A DNA stretch of 25,318 nt from Hyphomicrobiales bacterium (GCA_021775835.1 JAJFHC010000233.1:1-25318); one strand, 5' to 3'. Positions 13,955 through 22,269 are shown, numbered from the stretch's first letter. The notes: generated by a model from the letters alone, not told the origin. Numbers and translations: made by a program.

Positions 13955-16269
13955 TGGTCAACCGAACTGTGCCGTACCATGATACCTTACGTGGTTGTCT
14001 TCATTGGATTGTGCCGTGCACGTTCGCAAGGGTCGCGTGCCTCTGTTTAGCTGGTCTACTGGCCGCTGGTCCCCACACGCCACGAGCATACGCTCAAGAC
14101 TTATCGCCACTTCCCGCAGGCAGATCTCTCAAGGTCGAACTCAGCACGGCAGAAGGAAATGCCTCGGGTACCGGTGGCCTCCCCCAAGGAAGGGATGTTG
14201 TCGTCACCATAGTAGGCGGATCTGACCCAACCTCAGTAACTTCGACTCTACCCGCCGGCCGAAATCTCCAACTCAGCCTGCAACGGGACAATGTGAGCGA
14301 TACTTCAACGGGAGGATTGCCACGCGGCGTCAACGTGGTCGTCGAGATCGTCGCTGAACAGCGTGACAACGGCGATTTGCCCCAGGTGTCAACGTTGCCG
14401 GCAGGTCGCGACCTCCGCCTTGAGTTGCAGGGCACCGGTGAAGAGAACGGTGCTTCGGGTGGGTTGCCGCAGGGCAGAACGGTTTCAGTGGAAATCGTCG
14501 TTCCACCGCCTTCTACAACCAGAACCTCCGATATCGAGATTACAGCGCCGGAACTCAAGCTTGTCGGTCCGGGCGTGACGCCGGACATCGAGATCACGGC
14601 TCCGGGTCTCAGGCTAGTGGGACCGGGCGCAACCCCCGACTTTGCGATAACGACCCCGGAACTCAAACTCGTCGGACCGGGTGTGACGCCGGACATTGAG
14701 ATCACAGCTCCGGAACTCAAGCGTGTCGGGCCGGGCGCCACCACGGACCTCGAGGTTACGGCTCCAGAACTCAAGCTTGTCGGACCGGGTGCCACGCCAG
14801 ACCTGGAGATAACGGCTCCGGAACTCAAACTCGTCGGGCCGGACGCCGCGCCAGACCTGGAGATCGCCGCTCCAGAACTCAAGCTTGTCGGGCCGGGTGT
14901 GACGCCTGACATCGAGATAACGGCTCCGGAACTCAAGCTTGTTGGGCCGGACGCCGCGCCAGACCTGGAGATAACGGCTCCAGAACTCAAGCTTGTCGGG
15001 CCGGGCGCCACGCCAGACCTGGAGATAACGGCTCCGGAACTCAATCTCGTCGGACCGGGTGTGACGCCTGACATCGAGATCACCGCTCCGGAACTCAAAC
15101 TCGTCGGGCCTGGCGTGACGCCGGACATTGAGATCACGGCTCCGGAGCTCAAACTTGTTGGACCTGGCGTGACACCGGACATTGAAGTCACAGCCCCGGA
15201 ACTCAAACTTGTTGGGCCTGGCGTGACGCCGGGCATTGAGATTACAGCCCCGGAACTCAAACTTGTTGGACCTGGCGTGACGCCGGACGTTGAGATTACA
15301 GCCCCGGAACTCAAACTTGTCGGGTCGGGTGTGGCGCCGGATATTGAGATCACCACGCCGGAACTCAAGCTTGTCGGTCCCCGGGTCGTCCCGGACATTG
15401 AGATTACGACGCCGGAGCTCAGGCTTATTGGACCGCCCGAGGCTCAGGTTGTGGACGTTGCGGTACCGGACCTAAGGCTTATCGGCCTCGACGCGGAAAT
15501 TGTCGTCAAGGTGCCGGACCTGAGGCTCATCGGTCTTGGGGAAGAGATCGTCGTGAAAGTGCCTGATCTCAAACTGATCGGGGACAAAAACGCGGGGAAA
15601 AAATTTGATATTGGAACTTTGCGCATGACCGGCACGAGCAAGAAGCAACCGGCCCGTGTGGCAAAGGGACTTCCGAAACCTGGCGTTCTGCCAAAAACTG
15701 TAAAGGTAACACTCCTGCGTGTAGTCCCGCTCGATGGCGGTACAAACCCATTTGACTTTCAGGATGTGAGAAAGGACATCGCTTCCGCGAAGTCAGGACA
15801 AGCCAGATCGAATTTGACCGTAACCTCCGCGCTCCCGGTGATCCTTTCGGTGCCCACCGGCCCAACATCCCCAACAGTCCCAACCATTCCAACCATTCCA
15901 GGTGGCGGCACAACCAGCAGCACTGGTCCCTCAACGGAGACGCTGACCACCGCGATATTGATTGGAGCAAGTGGTGCAAACACGCTCTCCATTGGTGCAC
16001 CCTCCGGTTCCTTCACATTCAGCACCGCAACGTTCACCGAGGTTCTGCCGTTTGGCACCGACACGGTCGAATTTGTTCCCGGCGGCACACCAGGAGGGGC
16101 CATAGGCCTATTGCCTAACGTTCCCGCCACTGTGACGATTGTAGCCCAACTTCTCGGGACGTTTTACAAGATCACCATCACCATTGAGCTCAATCAACCC
16201 CCCAATGAGTGGCGCATCACAGCACTCAGCGGTTTTAACTGCGGGCAAAGTGCTGCGGGATGCCCATGA
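13954..16269 (+). CDS. Large exported tandem-repeat protein
   Basis: The protein has 771 residues from GTG 13954, which overlaps the previous stop by one base; an in-frame GTG about 57 bases downstream would give a shorter signal peptide. The signal core VACLCLAGLLAAG precedes an AYA|QD cleavage site. Residues 53-192 hold three LPAGR...GGLPQGR modules. Residues 193-498 hold 17 repeats of 18 residues (consensus DIEITAPELKLVGPGVTP), decaying to four degenerate units by about residue 560. A basic segment, a Pro/Thr/Gly-rich linker at about 630-665, and a Ser/Thr-rich beta-like C-terminal domain ending in two cysteines (FNCGQSAAGC) follow. The layout suggests an elongated surface fibre or stalk. 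No family is recognised. It is coupled to the outer-membrane barrel gene by ATGA. Confidence 0.88.
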   Translation: MVNRTVPYHDTLRGCLHWIVPCTFARVACLCLAGLLAAGPHTPRAYAQDLSPLPAGRSLKVELSTAEGNASGTGGLPQGRDVVVTIVGGSDPTSVTSTLPAGRNLQLSLQRDNVSDTSTGGLPRGVNVVVEIVAEQRDNGDLPQVSTLPAGRDLRLELQGTGEENGASGGLPQGRTVSVEIVVPPPSTTRTSDIEITAPELKLVGPGVTPDIEITAPGLRLVGPGATPDFAITTPELKLVGPGVTPDIEITAPELKRVGPGATTDLEVTAPELKLVGPGATPDLEITAPELKLVGPDAAPDLEIAAPELKLVGPGVTPDIEITAPELKLVGPDAAPDLEITAPELKLVGPGATPDLEITAPELNLVGPGVTPDIEITAPELKLVGPGVTPDIEITAPELKLVGPGVTPDIEVTAPELKLVGPGVTPGIEITAPELKLVGPGVTPDVEITAPELKLVGSGVAPDIEITTPELKLVGPRVVPDIEITTPELRLIGPPEAQVVDVAVPDLRLIGLDAEIVVKVPDLRLIGLGEEIVVKVPDLKLIGDKNAGKKFDIGTLRMTGTSKKQPARVAKGLPKPGVLPKTVKVTLLRVVPLDGGTNPFDFQDVRKDIASAKSGQARSNLTVTSALPVILSVPTGPTSPTVPTIPTIPGGGTTSSTGPSTETLTTAILIGASGANTLSIGAPSGSFTFSTATFTEVLPFGTDTVEFVPGGTPGGAIGLLPNVPATVTIVAQLLGTFYKITITIELNQPPNEWRITALSGFNCGQSAAGCP
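14110..14529 (+). repeat. Three ~47-codon LPAGR/GGLPQGR repeats
   Basis: Units begin at Leu53, Leu99 and Leu148 of the large repeat protein. Each reads LPAGR-x-L-x-x-x-L, a 15-25 residue acidic spacer, then GGLP-x-G-x-x-V-x-V-x-IV. The spacers vary in sequence and length (46, 49 and about 45 codons per unit), so the duplication is older than the adjacent 54-bp array. Each unit looks like a pair of related beta hairpins. Confidence 0.85.
14530..15633 (+). repeat. 54-bp in-frame tandem repeat array (17 full units plus degenerate units)
   Basis: Seventeen consecutive 54-bp units run from 14530 to 15447, each encoding DIEITAPELKLVGPGVTP with few changes. Four shortened units follow (such as IVVKVPDLRLIG and FDIGTLRMTG) to 15633. 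Central and late units are nearly identical at DNA level, including third codon positions, which indicates recent expansion or homogenisation. GPDAAP variants alternate with GVTP/GATP variants in units 5-10, suggesting duplication of a two-unit block. The period is a multiple of three, so copy-number change keeps the frame and alters only protein length. Confidence 0.95.
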
Positions 16270-18551
16270 GGGAACTGGCATCAAACGCCTTTGACGAAGG
16301 CTCTCGTATTGAAGGAGGCGTTGGGCATATCCACATCTTCACGACCTGGTGTGCAATCCTTTTCGGGGCAGGTTTTCTGACGAGCGGATTGCCGGCGGGG
16401 CATGCGCATGCCCAGAGCCTGCTTGCGGATGGTTCTGCGGTTGCGGAGACCGACGATCCGTTTCCGGCCTATTCGATCAGCGGCCAGATCACCGGTGTCT
16501 TCGAGCACTACAGGAGATCAGGCGACGAGACCCAGGCCGCCTACTCGTTCCTCGGCGATCATCCATACGTGGAGCTCAGCGCATTTGGCCAGGCCCAGCT
16601 GTCACGCTACGAGCGGGTTCAAGCTCAGGTCTTCGGCGTCTACAGCAAGTCGCTCTACCGCAATGTGGACTACTCCGAGATCATCATCGAGCGCGCGACT
16701 GCCAAGTGGGAGAAAGGCGACGGTATCATTCCGTTCCGGGCCGAGGCCGGCGACTTCTTCGGCAACCTTTCCCTGCGCACCCTGCAGCGGTCGCTGAAGG
16801 GCGGGCAAATCGAGATACAGCCCCAGTTCCCGAACCCGCAGATCAAGAGCTCGCTGGTGCTGTTTTCCGGTCAGCCGGACTCGATCTACCGGGGCATCGA
16901 ATTCGGCGAGGAGGTGTATGCCGGCGCCTCCTACCTGATCTCGAGCCCGCTCGGCGACCTGAGCTTAAACGCGGTCCACAACTACCGCGAGTCCGATGAC
17001 CTGACCACGGCACCGCGGCGCGACCAGACTATCTACAGTGTCGCTGGCGAGACACAAATCGATGTGGCCAACCAAGCCCTGACCTTCGAGTTCGAGGCTG
17101 CCCAGTTCAACGGCGCCTACGGCACATCGGGCACGTCGCTGGTTGAAGGCAAGAAGGACTACGGCCTGTTCACCGAACTGTCGGGCCGCAGCCGGGCCGT
17201 GCCGCTGACCTACAGTGTGCTGTTTGAGCGCTACGGCCAGGACTTTCGCCCGCGCGGCGGGTCGGTCAGCGCCGACCGCGAAACCAAGGAAGCGCGGGCC
17301 GGATACCGCTTGCCCAACGGCCTGCTGGTCAAGGGGCGACTGCAGCAGTTCAAGGATGCCCTGGAGTCGGACAACCCCAGCACGACGAACACCGCAGGCC
17401 TCGACCTGATTGGGCCATTCAATGTTGGCGGCTGGCCTTGGTCCAGCCTTACCGGTTCGATCATTTCCTTCATCAGCGAGACTGAGAACCGCGACAAGAC
17501 GAGCCGCAGCCGCACGACCTCGATCTCGCCCAATTTCTCCTCGCAGGTGAGCGACACGATCACCGCCAACTGGGGCGGCTTTTACACATCGACCAACAAT
17601 CTGGTGACAAAGGTCGTCACCAGAAGCGCCGACCTTTTTGCCGGTTTCGACTGGTCATTCCAACTGGACAGATTCGTTGGCCGCATCGCGCCTGCCGTTA
17701 CCGCCCGCCGGTCCTGGTCTCCAACCAGCAACATCTACGACTACGGTCCGACCATCGGCTTCGACCTGAGCGGCGACGGTCACAATTTCAGTGCCGATTA
17801 CGCGGTTCTGATCCAGGATGGGCGCAAGCTGGGTCTGACCGACAACCTCTCGCACAACGTGTCGGCGACTTACAATTACACCTATGGCAACCACACATTC
17901 GGCCTTGAGGGCGATTACATCCACCGCGATACAGATCCGGGTACGGAGACAAAGTCCTACCGGGCCGCCCTGACCTATTCATTGCGCTTCAGCGCGCCAC
18001 AGGCGCAAGCACCGACCACGCCTGACGGTGCACTGGCGCCGGTTGCCGGGCAATTGCGGCTTGCTGACCTGCCGCCCGGTTTGCTGCTGTCGACCGCCAT
18101 CCAGCGGCTTGAGGACGAGGGCTTTGGTTCAGGCGTCAGCCGTTCGGGCATTGTCATCTACGAGGTCAACTGGCTCAGCCGGATCGACCAGCGCCAACGG
18201 CTGGTTCTGCAGCATGACGGCCAGCGGCTGACCCGCACCGCCCTGCTGGTCTCCTTCGAGGACGTCGGCGACGGCGATTCCAGCGAGCAATTGTTCGACC
18301 GTGTCCGCGACGCCCTGATCAGGCGCTATGGGGCACCCGCGACCTTCGAGGAAGGCGACTTCACCGCAAACCTGATCGGCGATGTCAACACCGACCGGTT
18401 GATCCGGCTCAACGAGTGGAGCTTGAGCGAAGGCGTGCTGCGCATGGGCATCCCGCGCAGGCTCGACCGACAGGTCCAGATCGAGGTCCAGTTCGCCCGA
18501 GGTTTCTCAGGCCCGGCGCAAACCAGATGGGCGGTCAATCAAGTCAGATGA
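16266..18551 (+). CDS. Outer-membrane beta-barrel protein with C-terminal extension
   Basis: The protein has 761 residues from ATG 16266, preferred over the ATG at 16260 because it forms the ATGA overlap used elsewhere in this operon. A long N-region leads into IFTTWCAILFGAGFLTSGL and an AHA|QS cleavage site near residue 49. Residues of about 65-575 alternate polar and hydrophobic residues in many aromatic-bounded strands, as in large porin-like or MtrB-like barrels. The barrel appears to end at RAALTYSLRF, with Phe575 in the place of the C-terminal aromatic recognised by the BAM complex. A further 186 residues then form a soluble alpha/beta domain (VIYEVNWLSR, RDALIRRYGAP). The barrel may export or anchor the repeat protein encoded upstream. 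The barrel fold is well supported; its role is inferred. Confidence 0.87.
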   Translation: MRELASNAFDEGSRIEGGVGHIHIFTTWCAILFGAGFLTSGLPAGHAHAQSLLADGSAVAETDDPFPAYSISGQITGVFEHYRRSGDETQAAYSFLGDHPYVELSAFGQAQLSRYERVQAQVFGVYSKSLYRNVDYSEIIIERATAKWEKGDGIIPFRAEAGDFFGNLSLRTLQRSLKGGQIEIQPQFPNPQIKSSLVLFSGQPDSIYRGIEFGEEVYAGASYLISSPLGDLSLNAVHNYRESDDLTTAPRRDQTIYSVAGETQIDVANQALTFEFEAAQFNGAYGTSGTSLVEGKKDYGLFTELSGRSRAVPLTYSVLFERYGQDFRPRGGSVSADRETKEARAGYRLPNGLLVKGRLQQFKDALESDNPSTTNTAGLDLIGPFNVGGWPWSSLTGSIISFISETENRDKTSRSRTTSISPNFSSQVSDTITANWGGFYTSTNNLVTKVVTRSADLFAGFDWSFQLDRFVGRIAPAVTARRSWSPTSNIYDYGPTIGFDLSGDGHNFSADYAVLIQDGRKLGLTDNLSHNVSATYNYTYGNHTFGLEGDYIHRDTDPGTETKSYRAALTYSLRFSAPQAQAPTTPDGALAPVAGQLRLADLPPGLLLSTAIQRLEDEGFGSGVSRSGIVIYEVNWLSRIDQRQRLVLQHDGQRLTRTALLVSFEDVGDGDSSEQLFDRVRDALIRRYGAPATFEEGDFTANLIGDVNTDRLIRLNEWSLSEGVLRMGIPRRLDRQVQIEVQFARGFSGPAQTRWAVNQVR

Positions 18552-18712
18552 ACGTCTCTCATCCAAAGCGATGGTGGTAGAGTACGGTCCTTGAGTGCAA
18601 TTTCACCGGTCATGGGTGATCTTGTCATTGGCCACACAATTCAACGACAACCGCCGTCGAATTGCGCTAACACTATGGATCATTTCAAGCATCATCCAAT
18701 TAGGCTGCACGT

Positions 18713-19495
18713 ATGACTGAAGATCGATCCCCGCACTTCATCCTGTCTCCCTATTTTCTGGACGAAGCCGATTCGAAACTACGGGATCTGCACCGGGACG
18801 ACTGGACGCTTGTTGAAACAGAAGCGTCGGGACACAACACTCAGCAAAGGATCTCATCTCTTCTGGCGCCACTGTCTGAAGCCGTCTGTGCAACACGGCA
18901 GAAGGGCCGCGTTCCGGTTGCGGTCGTTGGAGACTGCTGCGCCACGATCGGTGTCTTGGCCGGGCTCCAGCGGGCTGGTGTGGATCCAACCCTGCTCTGG
19001 TTCGATGCGCACGGAGACTTCAACACATGGGAGACGTCGCCCAGCGGATTTCTGGGCGGCATGCCACTCGCCATGATGACCGGGCGCGGTGAGCAGACCA
19101 TGGTCGACGCGGTTGGATTGAACACCGTCGATGATGAGAAGATCGTTTTGGCGGGCGCCAGAGACCTGGACCTGGAAGAACGCGGACTTCTGGAAGCGTC
19201 CCGCGTCAACATGGTGGCCGACGTGGAGATGCTGCTCACGACGCCCCTGCCCCACGGCCCACTCTACGTCCACTTCGATACCGACATTATCCGCGCCGAG
19301 GAAGTGCCGGCCCAGCGTTATCCCGTGCGCGGCGGGCCCAGTTCCCGGACCATGGGTGATGTGTTTCGCCGGATCGCATCGTCCGGTCGGGTCGCCGGAG
19401 TTTCCATGACAACCTGGCATCCGGATACCGATCTCGATGGATCGGCGCGGGAAATCTGCATGTCCACATTAGACACGCTTGTCGGGGCTCAATGA
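18713..19495 (+). CDS. Arginase/ureohydrolase-superfamily protein with Cys at a metal-ligand position
   Basis: The protein has 260 residues, slightly shorter than the usual ~300. The ureohydrolase metal motifs appear in order: VVGDCCA at about 71-77, where the family has GGDHS; WFDAHGDFNT with Asp98, His100 and Asp102; and HFDTDII with Asp189 and Asp191. Five of the six classical manganese ligands are present and the first His is replaced by Cys75. Classical members hydrolyse arginine, agmatine, formimidoylglutamate or similar guanidino compounds. This divergent member's substrate is unknown, and the metal site may be mononuclear or altered. The SDR gene follows 51 bp downstream on the same strand. 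The ribosome site is weak. Confidence 0.85.
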   Translation: MTEDRSPHFILSPYFLDEADSKLRDLHRDDWTLVETEASGHNTQQRISSLLAPLSEAVCATRQKGRVPVAVVGDCCATIGVLAGLQRAGVDPTLLWFDAHGDFNTWETSPSGFLGGMPLAMMTGRGEQTMVDAVGLNTVDDEKIVLAGARDLDLEERGLLEASRVNMVADVEMLLTTPLPHGPLYVHFDTDIIRAEEVPAQRYPVRGGPSSRTMGDVFRRIASSGRVAGVSMTTWHPDTDLDGSAREICMSTLDTLVGAQ

Positions 19496-19546
19496 CGACG
19501 CTGTGGGGCCAAACCAACGAACGCATGAATAAGGAGTAGAACTCGG

Positions 19547-20293
19547 ATGAAACAGGTAATGATCGTGACCGGCGCCAGCCGGGGAATTGGTGCTGCACCC
19601 GCCATAATGGCAGCCAGGCGCGGGTTTGCGGTCTGTGTGAACTACGCGCAGAACAAACAGGCCGCCGATGACGTGGTCGGGCAGATTCAGGCCGACGGCG
19701 GAGAAGCTTTTGCGATTGCAGCGGACGTGTCGGTCGAATCCGACGTTCTCGACATCTTCAAGGCGAGTGACGAGCGGCACGGCAAACTTACAGCTCTGGT
19801 CAATAATGCCGGCATTCTGCATCACAAGATGCGCCTCGATGAAATGACAATGGATCGCTGGGAGAAAGTTTTTTCGACCAACATTACGGGCAGCTTTCTT
19901 TGCGCCCGCGAGGCCGTCAAACGGATGTCCACGAACCACGGTGGCTCGGGGGGCACGATCGTCAACCTTTCATCGGCTGCTGCCCGACTTGGAGGACCCG
20001 GTGAATACATCGACTACGCGGCGTCCAAGGGTGCCATCGACACCCTGACAATCGGCTTGTCAAAGGAGGTCGGTGGTGAAGGCATTCGTGTCAATGCGGT
20101 TCGGCCCGGCATCATCTACACAGATATCCATGCCAGCGGCGGCGAGCCCAACCGTGTCGACCGCGTCGCACCCATGGTCCCGATGCTTCGAGGCGGCACC
20201 GCTGACGAAGTGGCTGAAACGATCGTCTGGCTGGCCAGCGATGCCTCCTCCTATGTGTCGGGCAGCCTGATTGATGTGGCAGGCGGCCGCTAA
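19547..20293 (+). CDS. SDR family NAD(P)-dependent oxidoreductase
   Basis: The protein has 248 residues, the normal length for classical short-chain dehydrogenases/reductases. The N-terminal TGASRGIG (residues 8-15) is the cofactor loop. VNNAGIL is the structural NNAG motif. The catalytic set is Ser142/143 in NLSSAAA with Tyr157 and Lys161 in YAASK. The C-terminus AxDVAGGR-like ending (SGSLIDVAGGR) is typical of FabG-like members. NYAQN after the second strand suggests NADP preference; this is weak. AAGGAG precedes the start. The substrate cannot be assigned. It may be cotranscribed with the arginase-like gene upstream. Confidence 0.93.
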   Translation: MKQVMIVTGASRGIGAAPAIMAARRGFAVCVNYAQNKQAADDVVGQIQADGGEAFAIAADVSVESDVLDIFKASDERHGKLTALVNNAGILHHKMRLDEMTMDRWEKVFSTNITGSFLCAREAVKRMSTNHGGSGGTIVNLSSAAARLGGPGEYIDYAASKGAIDTLTIGLSKEVGGEGIRVNAVRPGIIYTDIHASGGEPNRVDRVAPMVPMLRGGTADEVAETIVWLASDASSYVSGSLIDVAGGR

Positions 20294-20421
20294 TGCCTTA
20301 TTGGAAGTTCTGAATTCGGATATTTGCCGTACGACATCTTGCCATTCAACTGTGACAGAAGGCACACTTGAGTGCTCATTCGACAAGAATGCTATCGATC
20401 CAGGAGAACAGGATTAAGCTT

Positions 20422-20955
20422 GTGGACTCAAACCTAGTCGTCCGGCCGACCTGCGACGAAGATATCGCACACCTGCGGCGGTTGATCGTCACCACCTGGC
20501 ACGACACATACGACCAGACAATCGGGCCGGAGCGTGTGACCGAAATTACAGATGATTGGCATGCGGCTGACAAGCTTCTCGGCGAACTTGGGAATTCGGA
20601 TTGCATTTCTGTGGTCGCCGAGGACAACGGCCTGATTGCCGGACATGGCCTGATCAAAAGGGAGGAGAATGGCGACACCTGGTTGTCCCGGCTTTACGTT
20701 CTGCCCGAACGACAGGGAACGGGGATTGGTGCGCGACTGTTGCATGCCTTGGAGGGCTATTTGGACAATTGCAAGAAGCTTCAACTCGAAGTCGAGGAAA
20801 GTAACGAGCAGGCGCAGGCTTTCTATGCAAAGCACGGCTTCACGCGAAAGCAGCGTAAATCCAGCTGTGGCGACCAATCAGGAATTCCCACCTGGATCAT
20901 GGAAAAACAACTTCATTTTGTTGTAACAAAGAACAAGAATGTCCATAAACATTGA
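20422..20955 (+). CDS. GNAT family N-acetyltransferase
   Basis: The protein has 177 residues from the GTG at 20422, chosen because AGGAGAACAGGA lies just upstream and the GNAT fold starts at NLVVRPT. An ATG at 20389 or a TTG at 20368 would add 11 or 18 residues without a visible ribosome site. The acetyl-CoA motif is present as LYVLPERQGTGIGARLLHAL (R/Q-x-x-G-x-G/A), followed by LEVEESNEQAQAFYAKHGF, the usual motif B. The substrate amine is unknown. The gene stands alone, with 128 bp upstream and a long gap downstream. Confidence 0.88.
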   Translation: MDSNLVVRPTCDEDIAHLRRLIVTTWHDTYDQTIGPERVTEITDDWHAADKLLGELGNSDCISVVAEDNGLIAGHGLIKREENGDTWLSRLYVLPERQGTGIGARLLHALEGYLDNCKKLQLEVEESNEQAQAFYAKHGFTRKQRKSSCGDQSGIPTWIMEKQLHFVVTKNKNVHKH

Positions 20956-21046
20956 TTTGGCTTACGTTTTTTGTACTTGCCTGCGACATCAACGGCTTTC
21001 CCCTGATCCAAATTGTGCTATAGATTTACCGTAATGAAGGCAACTT

Positions 21047-21073
21047 AACCGTGTGCGGGCGCGGTTTCGTTTT
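21047..21073 (+). terminator. Weak terminator-like hairpin downstream of the GNAT gene
   Basis: AACCGTG (21047-21053) pairs with CGCGGTT (21060-21066), with one G:U pair and a six-base loop TGCGGG, followed by TCGTTTT. It is about 90 bases after the acetyltransferase stop on the coding strand. The stem is short and the T-run interrupted, so the call is tentative. Confidence 0.3.
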
Positions 21074-21310
21074 AGTCGATTCAGACGATTGGCTTTGACG
21101 TGCGGGCTCGGGTTACATCTTGGCGAATACGACTTTTTGCGCCAGTGAGCACACGCCTACGAGAATCCAACAGCCGCTTGAATTGACAACGGAACGTCCG
21201 AAGGCGGGTTGACTGCGATCTCCCCTGATCTCAGCCGTTGCACTGCAGCGCATCCTGCCGACGGGCTTACAGGTCGACCAATTTCCTCGCAGTTTGAGGT
21301 CGACTTGTTG

Positions 21311-21346
21311 GGCGGCGATCGGTGTCCCGCAGCACCGGTCGCCGCT
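21311..21346. other. Strong 14-bp hairpin in intergenic DNA
   Basis: GGCGGCGATCGGTG and CACCGGTCGCCGCT pair over 14 positions, with G:U wobbles only, around the eight-base loop TCCCGCAG. There is no T-run on either side. It lies about 70 bases beyond the stop of the leftward aminotransferase gene and could stop or protect that transcript, or be a remnant of structured sequence. Confidence 0.4.
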
Positions 21347-21417
21347 TTGCTATGCGCCCGAGCATCATCCGGCCGCGCGGAACCATTTGATCTATCTGCA
21401 GGCACTCCACCTGCCGA

Positions 21418-22269
21418 TCAGCCGCTGTGTGAAAATTCCCAATAGAGTTCTCGGGCCTGGGCGGCTACTGGTCCAGGCTGCAGATCGCGGCCCTCGATCC
21501 GGGTCACGGGCATCACTTTACCGAAATTGCCCGAGGAGAACACTTCGTCAGCATCCAGAAACTCGGCCCAGGTCAAAGGCCGCTGGTGCACGGTGACACC
21601 GGCATCCTCCAGCAGCTTGATCACACGCTGGCGGGTGATGCCATTCAGGAATGTGCCGTTGGGTGACGGCGTGTGGGCAATGCCGTCCTTGACCATCCAG
21701 ATATTCGCGGTCGCCAGTTCAGCGACATTTCCGAGGCCATCCAGCATAGCCGCATTGTCGAAACCACGGGACCGCGCCTCAACCAGCGCGCGCCCGGAAT
21801 TGGGATAGAGGCAGGCAGCTTTAGCGTTGGTCGGCGCCATTTCGTATGTCGGGCGACGAAACGGCGACAGCGTCAGCGAAAACCCGGTTGGTTTCGGGAT
21901 TGGAGATTCATAAACCACAAGACAGAAATTCGTGGTTTCCGGATCGGCCGATACGAACCCCCCTTCGGCCCAGTACATGGGCCGGATGTAAAGTTCTGTG
22001 GACTTGTCAAACTTTGCCAGGCCGTCGGCACACAACTCCAATAGTTCACCGACGCTGTGAAGTGGCTTCAGTCCCATTGCCACGGCGGAATTTCTGAGCC
22101 GATCGCAATGTTTGTCGAGATCGGGAGCAACGCCCTCAAATGCCCTTGCGCCGTCAAACACCGTGGAAGCGAGCCAGGATGCGTGTGTCATCGGCCCCAT
22201 GATCATCGGGTTTCCGTCCACCCATTCGCCTTGCCAGAACGTCCATGCCTGCACGGTCTCTTCGGTCAT
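21418..22269 (-). CDS. Class IV PLP aminotransferase, branched-chain amino acid type
   Basis: The protein has 283 residues from ATG 22269, which has AGGGA nine bases upstream; an upstream GTG at 22311 lacks one. IlvE-type motifs are present: FDGARAFEG near the N-terminus, ELYIRPMYW, and NAKAACLYPNSGRALVEA, where the Lys after NA is the expected PLP lysine. GNVAELATANIWMVKDG follows, then LNGITRQRVIKLLE. By family it transfers amino groups between a branched-chain (or related hydrophobic) amino acid and 2-oxoglutarate in the cytoplasm. D-amino acid aminotransferase and aminodeoxychorismate lyase share the fold, but the motifs fit the branched-chain group best. It is divergent from the DMT transporter gene. 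Confidence 0.9.
   Translation of the reverse strand: MTEETVQAWTFWQGEWVDGNPMIMGPMTHASWLASTVFDGARAFEGVAPDLDKHCDRLRNSAVAMGLKPLHSVGELLELCADGLAKFDKSTELYIRPMYWAEGGFVSADPETTNFCLVVYESPIPKPTGFSLTLSPFRRPTYEMAPTNAKAACLYPNSGRALVEARSRGFDNAAMLDGLGNVAELATANIWMVKDGIAHTPSPNGTFLNGITRQRVIKLLEDAGVTVHQRPLTWAEFLDADEVFSSGNFGKVMPVTRIEGRDLQPGPVAAQARELYWEFSHSG

Larger units (their letters stand above)
20956..21417. other. Intergenic region between convergent acetyltransferase and aminotransferase genes
   Basis: This 462-bp stretch lacks a convincing gene; short open frames of 78-100 codons overlap each other on both strands, with no ribosome sites or recognisable domains. It holds a weak terminator-like hairpin near 21047 and a strong hairpin at 21311-21346, both listed separately. 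It may contain decayed coding sequence, but nothing identifiable remains. Confidence 0.45.

Noticed and set aside
14094..15398. A 434-codon open frame on the minus strand opposite the repeat protein.
   Set aside because: It exists because a 54-bp period, a multiple of three, keeps every frame open across the array. Its product is a Ser/Gly/Pro repeat, it has no ribosome site, and the plus-strand gene has a signal peptide and operon coupling.
14530..15633. CRISPR array, because of the regular spacing of repeats.
   Set aside because: The 54-bp units are contiguous, in frame, without unique spacers, and encode a repeated peptide.
18637..18664. CAATTC and GAATTG arms upstream of the arginase-like gene.
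   Set aside because: The stem is six bases with a 16-base loop and no T-run, too weak to call as a terminator or operator.
21157..21445. Short open frames of about 80 codons on both strands in the gap before the aminotransferase gene.
   Set aside because: They overlap one another, lack ribosome sites and recognisable sequence, and look like chance frames or unidentifiable decayed DNA.
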